The notes beneath the pieces were generated by a model that was not told where the DNA came from, searched no databases, and saw nothing but the letters and a program-made list of their open reading frames with translations. Below are positions 15,547 to 23,909 of a stretch of 64,000 nucleotides of DNA, piece after piece. Both the position numbers and the translations under genes were made by a program. The stretch covers positions 124,001-188,000 of the forward strand of contig NZ_BOSI01000005.1 in assembly GCF_018403265.1 (NCBI RefSeq), given 5' to 3'. The first letter of the stretch is position 1. Every line of letters starts with the position of its first letter. The stretch comes from Paenibacillus sp. J31TS4 (GTDB lineage: Bacteria; Bacillota; Bacilli; Paenibacillales; NBRC-103111).

Positions 15547-16362
15547 TTGAAGTACTTCGTAGTAGACCGTGGCGACGAGATTTCCTTGAAGCTGACGGAG
15601 CAGTTCCATCAGCTGGCCGCTTCGTACGGCATGATTCTGTCCGACGAAAGCCCCGATTATGTCGTGTCCATCGGCGGAGACGGCACGATGCTGCATGCGT
15701 TCCACCGGTTCATCAACCGGCTGAACGACATAGCCTTCGTCGGGATTCACACGGGCCGTCTCGGCTTCTATGCCGACTGGACCCCGGACGAGATTGAGGA
15801 GCTCGCGAGAGTGATGAACTCTCCCGCGGAGGCGGATCATCTGCGCATCGTCCGCTATCCGCTGGTCGAAATAGCGATCACCACCAAGAACGGAGAAACG
15901 GAGACCCATGTAGCGCTGAATGAATTCACGCTCCGAGGCATCGAGGAGACGCTGGTCGCACAGCTGAACATTAACGATGTTACGTTCGAGATGTTCCGGG
16001 GGGACGGCATCTGCATCTCGACCCCGTCCGGCAGCACCGCCTACAACAAGGCGTTGAACGGCGGACTGATCCATCCGTCCATCGAAGCGATCCAGATCGC
16101 CGAGATCGCTTCCATCAACAACAGGGTCTTCCGGACGCTCGGTTCGTCCATGATCCTGCCCAAGCACCATCATTGCGATATCTACCCGCACGCCAAGCGG
16201 CGGTTCCTGCTGTCGATCGATCATCTGCATGCCCAGCGCAGCGATGTCGTGTCCATTCGCTGCCGGGTTTCGGACCGCAAGGTCCATTTTGCCCGGTTCC
16301 GGCCCTACCCGTTCTGGTCGCGGGTCCAGCGGGCGTTCATCGGCGACGACTTTAATAAATAA
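15547..16362 (+). CDS. nadK: NAD kinase
   Basis: A 271-residue cytosolic kinase that phosphorylates NAD to NADP. The GGDGT motif is at residues 43-47 (SIGGDGTMLHAF), followed by GIHTGRLGFYADW, the ALNEFTLR segment that binds NAD, and the glycine-rich GDGICISTPSGSTAYNKA loop. The order fits the shorter Firmicute PpnK type. The TTG start is chosen because GGAGGAGG lies 7-8 bases upstream, while in-frame codons before it sit inside that site. It ends 30 bases before a strong terminator. Confidence 0.93.
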   Translation: MKYFVVDRGDEISLKLTEQFHQLAASYGMILSDESPDYVVSIGGDGTMLHAFHRFINRLNDIAFVGIHTGRLGFYADWTPDEIEELARVMNSPAEADHLRIVRYPLVEIAITTKNGETETHVALNEFTLRGIEETLVAQLNINDVTFEMFRGDGICISTPSGSTAYNKALNGGLIHPSIEAIQIAEIASINNRVFRTLGSSMILPKHHHCDIYPHAKRRFLLSIDHLHAQRSDVVSIRCRVSDRKVHFARFRPYPFWSRVQRAFIGDDFNK

Positions 16363-16393
16363 AACTCTCCCAAGCGAGCCGCCGTCAGACAGC

Positions 16394-16430
16394 AGCGAGC
16401 CCCCGGTCAAAATGACCGGGGGCTCGCTTT
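16394..16430. terminator. Strong terminator between convergent nadK and yutD
   Basis: AGCGAGCCCCCGGTCA (16394-16409) and TGACCGGGGGCTCGCT (16413-16428) form a perfect 16-base stem with an AAA loop. Confidence 0.85.
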
Positions 16431-16474
16431 GTTACGCGGGGATTAGCGGGGAAGCCGCTTCCCCCTTGCACGCT

Positions 16475-17371
16475 CTATTCGTCTCTGCGCGGCGCCTGCT
16501 GGCGGGGCTCCTGCGCCTGCTGGCGAGGCTCCGACGCCTGCTGGCGAGGCTCCGACGCCTGCTGGCGACTCTCCTGCGCCTGCTGGCGAGGCTCCGACGC
16601 CTGCTGGCGAGGCTCCGACGCCTGCTGGCGGGGCTCCTGCGCGTGCTGGCGGGGCTCCGACGCCTGCTGGCGAGGCTCCCGCGGCGTCTGGCCGGCCTCG
16701 GGCGACTTGCCGCTGCTACCCTGCTGCGGCTTGGACGGCTTCGGCTGCGCTTGAGGGGCCGCCTGCTTCGGCTTACCGCCCTGCTCCTGCTGGCGCCCGC
16801 CCTGCCGGCCCGGCTTGCCGCCAGTCGGCCGGGTGCCGGTGCCGTGCGTCTGCGCCCGCTGCCGGGACGCGCCGGACGGCTTGCCCTTGCCCGGCGCGCC
16901 AGACGATCGACCGGCACGCCCGCCGTGCTGGTCGGAGGCCGAGCGGTCCGACCCGTCGCGATCCCGGCGCGGCCGTCCCTCCGCCTGCTGGTCGCCGGCC
17001 GACTCCTCCTTGGGAGGTGCGGGCCGCAGCCCATGCCGAATCTCCCTCGCTTCGTTGACCGGTTCCTCCGGCGCGGACGGATCGGGCCGCTGCGGCTTGG
17101 CATTCAGCTTGTGCAGAATGAAATACGCACAGCCGAAGTTGCAGTACTCCTGCAGGTAGTCCTCCAGCAAGACGATCGAAGAATCCTTGGTCGCCTTGGG
17201 ATGGGCTTCCTTGAAAAATCCGCGCAGGCGCAGCTGGCTGTAGCCCCAGTCGCCGACGATATAATCATACCGTTCCAGCACTTCGCTGTACCGGTCCCGA
17301 AACGCTTCCAAATTCCAGCCGTTTTTGTTTTCCTTCACGAGCTCATACGTATTGCCGCCGACATGATACAC
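16475..17371 (-). CDS. yutD: YutD-family protein with long repetitive C-terminal tail
   Basis: The first 95 residues match YutD (DUF1027): EAFRDRYSEVLERYDYIVGD, WGYSQLRLRGFF, and YCNFGCAYF. Function is unknown. A roughly 200-residue tail follows that is rich in Pro, Arg, Gln and Gly and ends in nine 7-residue RQQASEP-type repeats. This is far longer than the usual YutD of about 100 residues. The GTG at 17371 is chosen because AGGAGG lies 9 bases before it and the conserved domain starts there; the 45 in-frame residues further upstream are not conserved-looking. The tail is basic, disordered and may bind RNA or acidic partners. Confidence 0.82.
   Translation of the reverse strand: MYHVGGNTYELVKENKNGWNLEAFRDRYSEVLERYDYIVGDWGYSQLRLRGFFKEAHPKATKDSSIVLLEDYLQEYCNFGCAYFILHKLNAKPQRPDPSAPEEPVNEAREIRHGLRPAPPKEESAGDQQAEGRPRRDRDGSDRSASDQHGGRAGRSSGAPGKGKPSGASRQRAQTHGTGTRPTGGKPGRQGGRQQEQGGKPKQAAPQAQPKPSKPQQGSSGKSPEAGQTPREPRQQASEPRQHAQEPRQQASEPRQQASEPRQQAQESRQQASEPRQQASEPRQQAQEPRQQAPRRDE
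16493..16681 (-). repeat. 21-base in-frame minisatellite in yutD
   Basis: Nine tandem 21-base units encode RQQA(S/Q)E(P/S), with one RQHA variant. Units differ at synonymous and S/Q sites. Such arrays can change copy number by slippage, so tail length may vary between strains. Confidence 0.85.
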
Positions 17372-17540
17372 CTGGTTGCTTCCTCCTTCTCCTCCCGCCG
17401 ATTCTTCTCCGGCCTTTCTCAAGGTGCTCGTCCGCTCTCCGGGCTGCGAAATCGTTCCCGCCCGGGCGTCCTTTCTCATCGGGTATGCCGGTCGGCCGAA
17501 CCTCATGGTCCGGCCCTTGCTATGCTAGTGGCTCCGTCTG

Positions 17541-18422
17541 TTAGTTGTTCAACGCAGCACTGGCCGCCTTGGCCTGCTCTCCGGCATGGTAGGAGCTGCG
17601 GACGAGCGGGCCGGACTCGACGTGGCTGAAGCCGCGCTTCATGCCCTCTTCCTTGAGCGCCGCGAACTGCTCGGGCGTATAGTAGGCCGCCACCTTCATA
17701 TGCGATTTGGTCGGCTGCAGATACTGGCCGATGGTCAGGATCGCCACGCCCGCTTCCCGCAGGTCGTCCATCGTCGCGAGCAGATCGTCCCACGTCTCTC
17801 CGACCCCCACCATAATGCTCGATTTGGTCGGAATGTTCGGCGCGATCTCACGCGAGCGCTTCAAGAGCGCCAGCGTCCGCGAATACTTCGCCTTGGAGCG
17901 GACGCGGTCGGACAGCCGCTCTACCGTCTCGACATTGTGGTTCAGCACGTCCGGCTTCGCTTCTAGCACCGTCCGAAGCGACTGCTCGTTCCCCATGAAA
18001 TCGGGGATCAGCACCTCCACGGTACAGAGCGGCAGCCGTTTGCGCACCGCGCGGATCGATTCAGCGAAGATCTGAGCCCCGCCGTCGAGCAGATCGTCCC
18101 GCGCGACGGAGGTGATGACGCAGTGTTTGAGGCCCATGCGTTCCGCCGCCTCGGCTACGCGCTCCGGCTCCTGCAGGTCAAGCTCCGTCGGACGGCCGGA
18201 ATTGACGGCGCAGAACCGGCAAGCCCGCGTGCAGATGTCGCCTAGAATCATGAAGGTGGCGGTTCTGGCCGCCCAGCATTCGTATATATTGGGGCACTTG
18301 GCCTCTTCACAGACCGTATGGAGCGTCTTGGAACGCATCATTTGCTTGATCTCTTGGTAGTTGTCTCCGGTGGCCAGCTTCGTCTTGAGCCATTCCGGCT
18401 TGCGCTTCAATTCCACAGACAT
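17541..18422 (-). CDS. lipA: Lipoyl synthase
   Basis: A 293-residue radical-SAM enzyme that inserts two sulfurs into octanoyl groups on E2 or GcvH proteins. The auxiliary cluster cysteines are Cys38, Cys43 and Cys49 ([12 protein letters not shown]), and the radical-SAM cysteines are Cys64, Cys68 and Cys71 (CTRACRFC). The C-terminal serine in GPLVRSSYH that ligates the auxiliary cluster is present. The ATG follows GAGGGAGA. Length and motifs are normal. It is followed after 169 bases by the yutD start, possibly on the same transcript. Confidence 0.96.
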   Translation of the reverse strand: MSVELKRKPEWLKTKLATGDNYQEIKQMMRSKTLHTVCEEAKCPNIYECWAARTATFMILGDICTRACRFCAVNSGRPTELDLQEPERVAEAAERMGLKHCVITSVARDDLLDGGAQIFAESIRAVRKRLPLCTVEVLIPDFMGNEQSLRTVLEAKPDVLNHNVETVERLSDRVRSKAKYSRTLALLKRSREIAPNIPTKSSIMVGVGETWDDLLATMDDLREAGVAILTIGQYLQPTKSHMKVAAYYTPEQFAALKEEGMKRGFSHVESGPLVRSSYHAGEQAKAASAALNN

Positions 18423-18500
18423 GGATCTCCCTCTTTTCTATCCCGAGCTTCTATGGTGGTCCACGAGCGTTCCGGGTATATCCTTCGGTTGTATGGTGGT

Positions 18501-18509
18501 ATTATAACA
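18501..18509 (-). promoter_or_regulatory. Extended -10 element of the lipA promoter
   Basis: The minus strand reads TGTTATAAT (18509-18501), a perfect extended -10, about 80 bases before the lipA start. No good -35 is seen, which is tolerated with an extended -10. Confidence 0.55.
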
Positions 18510-18603
18510 CGATTGCCCGTCCATGCCACGCTTTCGCGTGCGATCTCCTTCCTCCCGCCTCTCCCGGAGGCGCCCCGTCTTTTCCTCCCGAATTTCGGAG
18601 GGG

Positions 18604-18631
18604 TTGTGCCGCTAACACAGCCACATATGAT
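18604..18631 (+). promoter_or_regulatory. Candidate promoter of the lar operon
   Basis: TTGTGC (18604-18609) and TATGAT (18626-18631) are spaced by 16 bases and lie 35 bases upstream of the larE start. The match is moderate. Confidence 0.4.
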
Positions 18632-18666
18632 AAAATGGTGCCAACACATACGGAGGGGTGTCAACT

Positions 18667-19515
18667 ATGGAAACAGCGCTTACCATCCAACAGAAAAACG
18701 AAAAGCTCGGCGAGCTGCTCCGCGGCATGGGCCGCGTCATGATCGCCTTCTCCGGAGGCGTCGACAGCACCTTCGTACTGAAGCGCGCCCAGCAGGAGCT
18801 TGGCGACCAGGTGCTGGCCGTCACGGCCGCCTCCGAGACCTTCCCGTCCCGTGAATTCGACGCGGCCGTGGGCCTGGCCGAGGAGATGGGCGTCCGCCTG
18901 ACCAAAACGGAGGTCAAGGAGCTCGAGAACGCCGATTTCGTCGCGAATAACCCCGACCGCTGCTATCACTGCAAGACGGGGCTCTATATTCATCTGCAGA
19001 ATCTTGCCCGGGAGATGGGCTATCCTTATCTGCTCGACGGCTCGAATGTCGACGATCTCGGCGATTACCGGCCAGGGCTGAAAGCGAAGAACGAGCAGGG
19101 CGTCCGCAGCGTGCTGCAGGAAGCCGGACTGACCAAGGACGAGATCCGTACGCTCTCCAAGGAGCTCGGGCTGCCGACCTGGAACAAGCCGTCGTTCGCC
19201 TGTCTCTCCTCCCGCATTCCTTACGGGACGCGAATCGAGAAGCACAAGATCGACCAGCTGGACGAGTCGGAGCATTTTTTGAACCAGCTCGGCTTCTACC
19301 AGGTCCGTGTCCGGCATCATGACAAGATCGCCCGGATCGAGGTCATGCCTGCCGAGCTGCCCAAGGTGCTGGAGCACCGGGATGCCATCTACGCAAAGCT
19401 GACCTCGCTCGGCTTCCAATACGTCACGCTCGATCTGATGGGCTACCGGACGGGCAGCATGAACGAGGTGCTCAGCTCATCCGATAAGGCCAAGGCGAAG
19501 GAAGCGTCGGTATGA
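18667..19515 (+). CDS. larE: LarE, sacrificial sulfur transferase for the nickel-pincer cofactor
   Basis: A 282-residue PP-loop ATPase that donates sulfur to pyridinium dicarboxylate mononucleotide. The PP-loop SGGVDS is at 29-34; RCYHCK lies at about 98-103; and the sacrificial-type cysteine is Cys179 in [11 protein letters not shown]. The C-terminal half has no further cysteines. It therefore resembles the single-cysteine sacrificial form that loses sulfur from its own Cys rather than the [4Fe-4S] form. The ATG at 18667 lies after GGAGGGG; a GTG nine bases earlier overlaps that site. Its stop overlaps larB by 4 bases. Confidence 0.94.
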   Translation: METALTIQQKNEKLGELLRGMGRVMIAFSGGVDSTFVLKRAQQELGDQVLAVTAASETFPSREFDAAVGLAEEMGVRLTKTEVKELENADFVANNPDRCYHCKTGLYIHLQNLAREMGYPYLLDGSNVDDLGDYRPGLKAKNEQGVRSVLQEAGLTKDEIRTLSKELGLPTWNKPSFACLSSRIPYGTRIEKHKIDQLDESEHFLNQLGFYQVRVRHHDKIARIEVMPAELPKVLEHRDAIYAKLTSLGFQYVTLDLMGYRTGSMNEVLSSSDKAKAKEASV

Positions 19516-20291
19516 GCGGCCTGGACGATCTGCTGAAGCAAGTGCAGGCGGGCGAGCTGGATCTCCCCGTGGCGAAGACTAGGCTGGAGGCGCTGTGGCA
19601 GGACCGGCGGGTGGACGACCTCGGGTTCGCGCAGCTCGACCTCGAGCGGGAGCAGAGAGTCGGCTTCCCCGAGGTCGTGTTCGGCGAAGGCAAGACGCGG
19701 GAGCAGATCCTCGCCATCCTGCAGCGCCTCGTCCTTCACGCCGACCGGGTACTCGCGACCCGGGTGGATGCGGACAAGGCCGAGTGGATCGTACCGCAGC
19801 TGGCCGGCGCCGTCTACCATCCGGAGGCCCGCGCGGTGACCTGGTTCAAGCAGACGCGTCTCCGGGTGCATCCCGGCTATGTCGCGGTCGTCTGCGCCGG
19901 CACCTCGGACTTGCCTGTCGCAGAGGAGGCCGCCCTCACCGCCGAATGCATGGGCAGTCACGTCGAGCGGGTGTACGACGTCGGCGTCGCCGGCATCCAC
20001 CGGCTGTTCCGCAGGCTGGACGTCATCCGCGGCGCCAACGCCGTCGTGGTGGCCGCCGGCATGGAGGGCGCGCTCGCCAGCGTGGTCGGAGGCCTCGTCA
20101 GCGTCCCCGTCATCGCGGTGCCGACGAGCATCGGCTACGGCGCCAGCTTCCAGGGCCTCGCCGCCCTCCTCTCCATGCTGAATGCCTGCGCCCCCGGCAT
20201 CTCGGTCGTCAATATCGACAACGGCTTCGGAGCTGGCTACAACGCAGGGCTAATTAACCAAAACTTGGCGAAGGTTGTGAATCCGACATGA
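19512..20291 (+). CDS. larB: LarB, pyridinium-3,5-biscarboxylate mononucleotide synthase
   Basis: A 259-residue enzyme that carboxylates and hydrolyses nicotinic acid adenine dinucleotide, the first step of nickel-pincer cofactor synthesis. The N-terminal helical part is followed by a PurE-like domain with [37 protein letters not shown], and the [13 protein letters not shown] stretch. Length and motifs match the family. It is coupled by 4-base ATGA overlaps to larE before and larC after, so the three genes form one operon. No larA racemase is seen in the window. Confidence 0.93.
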   Translation: MSGLDDLLKQVQAGELDLPVAKTRLEALWQDRRVDDLGFAQLDLEREQRVGFPEVVFGEGKTREQILAILQRLVLHADRVLATRVDADKAEWIVPQLAGAVYHPEARAVTWFKQTRLRVHPGYVAVVCAGTSDLPVAEEAALTAECMGSHVERVYDVGVAGIHRLFRRLDVIRGANAVVVAAGMEGALASVVGGLVSVPVIAVPTSIGYGASFQGLAALLSMLNACAPGISVVNIDNGFGAGYNAGLINQNLAKVVNPT

Positions 20292-21367
20292 AGATCGCGT
20301 ATTTTGACTGCTTCTCGGGCATTAGCGGGGACATGGCGCTCGCCGCTCTCGTGGACGCAGGAGCCGACCGGCATTACATAGAGGAGGAGCTCGCGCGGAT
20401 CCCGTTCGAGCCGTTCTCCCTTTCCTGGAAACGGGTGAACAAGCGGGGCATCTCCTCGCTCAAGATGGACGTCCTGCAGGACGAGCACGACAAGCCCCAT
20501 CATCACCGGCATTACGCGGATATCGTCAAGATGATCCGGTCCGCCGGCTTCAGCAAGCGGACGACCGAGCTCAGCCTCGCCATTTTCGAAAAGATCGGCA
20601 TAGCGGAGGGCAAGATCCACGGCATCCCGCTCGAAAAAGTCCACTTCCACGAGGTGGGCGCAATCGACTCCATCGCCGATGTCATCGGCGTCGCCTTGGC
20701 GCTCGATTCGCTTGAGCTGGAGCGGATCTACTGCTCCCCCGTCGCGCTCGGCAACGGCATGATTCATATCGACCACGGCCATTATCCGGTGCCGGCTCCC
20801 GCCACGCTCGAGATGATGATCGGCTTGCCGGTCGCAGCTTCCCCCTACCGCAAGGAGCTGACTACGCCTACGGGAGCGGGCATCGTTTCGGCCGTGGTGG
20901 ACAAGTTCCTGCCCGGTCTGCCGAACATGACCGTCGAGGCGGTCGGCTACGGGGCGGGCACCCGCGATCTGCCGGACCAGCCCAACGTGCTGCGCGTCGT
21001 CATCGGCCGGGCCGACCCCAGTTTCCCGGCCGACCATGTCCGCCAGCTGCTGCCCATTCACGAGCATGTGCATGAGCACAGTCACGATCATGACCACCCT
21101 CATCACCACCATCATGGACATGATCATGAGCACGAGCACGGACATCATCACAGCCACGACCATGACCATGAGCATGGACATCATCACGGCCACGATCACG
21201 ACCATGAGCATGGACATCATCACGGCCATGAACACGAGCACGAGCATGAGCATGAGCATCATCGCAGCCAGGAGCACGGGCACCGTTCCGACGAGAAGGA
21301 GGCATCCCTTCCTCACGGTATGGAGGCCGACAGGGAGCAATCCGCCCCGCCCGGCCCCAAGCACTAA
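20288..21367 (+). CDS. larC: LarC N-terminal part (LarC1) with histidine-rich tail
   Basis: This 359-residue protein covers the first LarC domain: [32 protein letters not shown], and [17 protein letters not shown]. LarC uses CTP to insert nickel into the cofactor. After about residue 255 comes an 85-residue tail full of His with Asp and Glu, likely nickel-binding. The second LarC domain, normally fused or joined by frameshifting, is absent from this frame and is found on the opposite strand at 21640-22164. The gene ends at a strong terminator. Confidence 0.9.
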   Translation: MKIAYFDCFSGISGDMALAALVDAGADRHYIEEELARIPFEPFSLSWKRVNKRGISSLKMDVLQDEHDKPHHHRHYADIVKMIRSAGFSKRTTELSLAIFEKIGIAEGKIHGIPLEKVHFHEVGAIDSIADVIGVALALDSLELERIYCSPVALGNGMIHIDHGHYPVPAPATLEMMIGLPVAASPYRKELTTPTGAGIVSAVVDKFLPGLPNMTVEAVGYGAGTRDLPDQPNVLRVVIGRADPSFPADHVRQLLPIHEHVHEHSHDHDHPHHHHHGHDHEHEHGHHHSHDHDHEHGHHHGHDHDHEHGHHHGHEHEHEHEHEHHRSQEHGHRSDEKEASLPHGMEADREQSAPPGPKH

Positions 21368-21381
21368 TCAACCACAAGACA

Positions 21382-21413
21382 AGAGGCGGAAGCTCGAGCT
21401 TCCGCCTCTTTTC
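21382..21413 (+). terminator. Terminator of the lar operon
   Basis: A perfect 28-base palindrome, AGAGGCGGAAGCTC with its complement, at 21382-21409 is followed by TTTTCG. It separates larC1 from downstream genes. Confidence 0.88.
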
Positions 21414-21536
21414 GTCCCCCCTCTAGCTTCTTGCAGCCAAGCAGACGCAGCTGAACCCAGCTCGGCGTTCCGCCTGTCCGATCCTTATGCCATTCCGCTC
21501 ATTTTCCCAACTTCCTAATCGAAAGGAGGCTACGCG

Positions 21537-21659
21537 ATGCAACCCGGACGCCGGTCCAAGTCCTTCGTCGTGCTGCTCGCTCTGGTCTGCCTCATCCCGC
21601 TCGGCCTGCTGGGCCTCTTCCTGCTCATGCTGCGGGCGGTCAACGCCCCGAACGGTTAG
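21537..21659 (+). CDS. 40-residue single-span membrane peptide
   Basis: ATG at 21537 follows AAAGGAGG with 7 bases spacing. The product has a basic N-terminus (MQPGRRSKS), one hydrophobic span of about 24 residues rich in Leu, and a short polar end. It lies between convergent larC1 and larC2, and its last 20 bases overlap the end of larC2 on the other strand. It is unrecognised. A role in nickel handling is only guilt by position. Confidence 0.55.
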   Translation: MQPGRRSKSFVVLLALVCLIPLGLLGLFLLMLRAVNAPNG

Positions 21660-22164
21660 TTCCTCCGCTCTCGTCCGCGCCGTCCACCTTCCCGTCCCGA
21701 GAAGCGAGGAACCCTCTCCTCGCCTCCTCGTAGACGGCTTTGAGCGGAACGTTATGCTCTCTCGCCAGTCGTTCGCAATCCCTGTTTTCCGGTGCGAATT
21801 GAACCAGGTCCCCCTTATAGCGGCCGACCTTGACGGAAACCGTTCCCCATGGCGTCTCAACCGGCTCGAACGACCGGGCGAGGCGATGGCAGGCCGCACG
21901 GACATACCGGAGTCCGAGCGTGGAGGTCTCGGTAAAGATAATGGACTCGAGGTCCCCCAGCTTCGCTTCATCCGTCAGCACGTTGAGCATGAGGCCGGGC
22001 CGCCCTTTTTTCATTAGAATCGGGATCCAATAGACGTCGTTCGCCCCCGCCTCAAGCAGCCGATCCGTCACGTAGGGGCAGTGCTCGGGGTTCATATCGT
22101 CGAGATTTGCTTGGATGATCAGCATGCCCTCGTCGACATGCTCCTCGCGATGCATAAATGGCAT
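21640..22164 (-). CDS. LarC C-terminal domain encoded alone on the opposite strand (LarC2)
   Basis: A 174-residue protein matching the second LarC domain: IIQANLDDMNPEHCPYV, then GANDVYWIPILMKKGRPG, and ETSTLGLRY. In lactobacilli this region is attached to LarC1 by a programmed frameshift. Here it has its own ATG after AGGAGG at 22164 and runs against larC1. If the two proteins form a complex, nickel insertion would need separate expression of the halves. It is a normal-looking intact gene, not debris. No cysteine-based metal motif is obvious. Confidence 0.85.
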   Translation of the reverse strand: MPFMHREEHVDEGMLIIQANLDDMNPEHCPYVTDRLLEAGANDVYWIPILMKKGRPGLMLNVLTDEAKLGDLESIIFTETSTLGLRYVRAACHRLARSFEPVETPWGTVSVKVGRYKGDLVQFAPENRDCERLAREHNVPLKAVYEEARRGFLASRDGKVDGADESGGTNRSGR

Positions 22165-22398
22165 AATCCTTCCTCCTACCGGGCCGCAGGAACGAGCCCT
22201 TCCCGGTCCGTCCCCATTGCCTTCCGTTTGCGTCCCATTATAGTCCGGCATTGTCCGACGGCGCAATCGAAAGGTCCACATCCCTATCGCGTTCTGTCTT
22301 CCTATTTTCCCGGCATAAAACCCGGACCGGCGATTCATCCTATAGAACAAACGGCTGCGGATGCCGCCGCCAACCGAAGAACCGAAGGAGGGGTACAA

Positions 22399-23451
22399 GT
22401 GGGCTCTCGACTATCCCGAATACGCCGCATAAGCGGCAGTTTGGCTGTATGCTTGCTGGGCGGCTCCCTTCTGTTGGCCGTCCCGGCGTTAGCCGAACCC
22501 GATTCGCTTCCTGTCATTCAGGAGGAGGAGGCCGCCGCCGTTCAAACCAAGCAGTACGCCGAACGCAAGGATTTGTTCCTGAAGGTGGAGATGCTCACCG
22601 GCATCCCCTGGTACCGGCTGGCGGCGGTCGATCAGTATGAGAGGGTGCTCGGCGTCGCCCAGAAGCGCAAGCCCCGGCCCGGCTCGCTAACCTCGATCCA
22701 CTATACCGAGGCCGAATGGGCAGGCCCGCTCAACCCCGACCCGAACGACCGGAATCTGCGCTCGATTGCCGTCTTTCAGGGCAAGGGCAGAGACGGAAGC
22801 GGAGACGGACTGGCCGACCGGACGAACGACCTGGATGTGCTGATGGCGACCGCTCAGTTTCTGCTGCGATACGGAACGGCCGATGAGGACTGGAATATCG
22901 GCGTCTGGGAATATTACCAGAACTCGCGCAGCGTCGAGCGGATCGAGCAGTTCGCCAAGCTGTACGAAACGTTCGGGAAGCTGGATCTGGGAATGCATGC
23001 GTTCCCGCTCCCTCTCAAATCAACCTATTCGTATAAAGGAACGTGGGGCGCTAGCCGGGGCTGGGGCGGCCACCGGATTCACGAAGGCACCGATCTGTTC
23101 GCGGGCTACGGGGTGCCGGCCCGCAGCACCGTATACGGGGTCATCGAGGAGAAGGGCTGGAATCCATACGGCGGCTGGCGGATCGGCATCCGCGACCTGA
23201 ATGGGATTTATTATTATTACGCCCACCTGTCGGGCTTCGACAAGCGGCAGAAAGTCGGAGACGTCGTCAAGCCGGGCCAGACGCTCGGCTGGGTCGGCAG
23301 CTCCGGCTACGGCAAGCCTGGCACCTCGGGCAAGTTCCCGCCTCACCTGCATTTTGGCATGTACCGGGATTACGGCATGGCGGACTGGCCGTTCGATCCG
23401 TACCCCCATCTGCGCAAATGGGAACGGGAGGAACGCGGCAGGGCCAAGTAA
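22399..23451 (+). CDS. Secreted M23-family metallopeptidase
   Basis: A 350-residue exported protein. Residues 1-33 form a signal peptide ending AVPALA. A middle domain (about 55-205) with IPWYRLAAVDQYERV and DGLADRTNDLDVLMATAQ resembles the region that precedes the peptidase in spore or cell-wall LytM proteins. The M23 domain has His228 and Asp232 in HEGTDLFAGYG and His316/His318 in HLHFGMY, all zinc or catalytic residues. It probably cuts peptidoglycan cross-links. The GTG start follows AAGGAGGGG. It is divergent from larC2 and ends before a gene remnant. Confidence 0.9.
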   Translation: MGSRLSRIRRISGSLAVCLLGGSLLLAVPALAEPDSLPVIQEEEAAAVQTKQYAERKDLFLKVEMLTGIPWYRLAAVDQYERVLGVAQKRKPRPGSLTSIHYTEAEWAGPLNPDPNDRNLRSIAVFQGKGRDGSGDGLADRTNDLDVLMATAQFLLRYGTADEDWNIGVWEYYQNSRSVERIEQFAKLYETFGKLDLGMHAFPLPLKSTYSYKGTWGASRGWGGHRIHEGTDLFAGYGVPARSTVYGVIEEKGWNPYGGWRIGIRDLNGIYYYYAHLSGFDKRQKVGDVVKPGQTLGWVGSSGYGKPGTSGKFPPHLHFGMYRDYGMADWPFDPYPHLRKWEREERGRAK

Positions 23452-23477
23452 CACTTGGTCCTGCCGGGACTGCGGCT

Positions 23478-23721
23478 TGGCCTGACTAGGGTCCACTTTG
23501 ACGGCGAGGATGCCCGGATGCAGTCCGCATAGCTTGCCGAACAGCGACTTGTGCAGCGAGTCCTCGAAAACTGGCCGAAGCAGGCGCCGTCGGTGACGGC
23601 GACCACGTTCACGCCGGCTTCCGTCCCCGCTTGGATCGCTTCGACAATACGGCGGCCGGCTCGGCGTTTAGCCGGTCGGGTTGTTCGGGAAGTTCAGCAT
23701 GACAAGCTGTTTGAAATAAGC
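23478..23721 (-). pseudogene. Decayed fragment of a class I aminotransferase
   Basis: Translating the minus strand in shifting frames gives AYFKQLVMLNFPNNPTG, then a stop, then RRIVEAIQAGTEAGVNVVAV in a second frame, and EDSLHKSLFGKLCGLHPGIL back in the first. NFPNNPTG followed by an A/V-rich beta strand and a SLF-LHP segment is the pattern of a class I/II aminotransferase around the PLP pocket. About 80 codons remain, with an in-frame stop and at least two frameshifts. No other part of the gene is found nearby. Confidence 0.72.
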
Positions 23722-23739
23722 AATCGTGAAAATTATAAT
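23711..23739 (+). promoter_or_regulatory. Consensus sigma-A promoter without a downstream ORF
   Basis: TTGAAA (23711-23716), a 17-base spacer and TATAAT (23734-23739) form a near-perfect vegetative promoter. Transcription would start around 23746 and meet a terminator about 85 bases later. Confidence 0.8.
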
Positions 23740-23745
23740 GAGAGA

Positions 23746-23832
23746 AAACCTGTATCATGCTGTGGTGTTACGGGATTTTCTTAAGCATAAAAATATGGAG
23801 TGAGATCCACCTTGGTGCAAGGTGGATTTTTT
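23746..23832 (+). ncRNA. Candidate small RNA or leader transcript
   Basis: Between the promoter and the terminator there is no open frame with a ribosome binding site. The 87-base RNA would be AU-rich in the middle, ending in a stable hairpin. CTTAAGCATA occurs inside it (23780-23789) and again downstream at 23847-23856. It could be a stand-alone small RNA or a terminated leader (attenuator) of the cytochrome cassette. I recognise no known family. Confidence 0.5.
23805..23832 (+). terminator. Intrinsic terminator or attenuator
   Basis: ATCCACCTT (23805-23813) pairs with AAGGTGGAT (23819-23827) across a 5-base loop and is followed by six T residues. Confidence 0.85.
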
Positions 23833-23909
23833 GTTGTTGCCAGAAACTTAAGCATATCTAACCTCCGGTTGTGCCGCCGTCCTTCAACAAAAAAAATCCG
23901 CCAACCCCC

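Noticed and set aside
16493-16681. Possible CRISPR-like array
   Set aside because: Units are 21 bases without spacers and are in frame with a coding tail.
16229-17629. Long + strand frame rich in RRLLARLRRLLAG opposite yutD
   Set aside because: The periodicity comes from the 21-base repeat on the coding strand; the conserved YutD domain proves the minus-strand reading.
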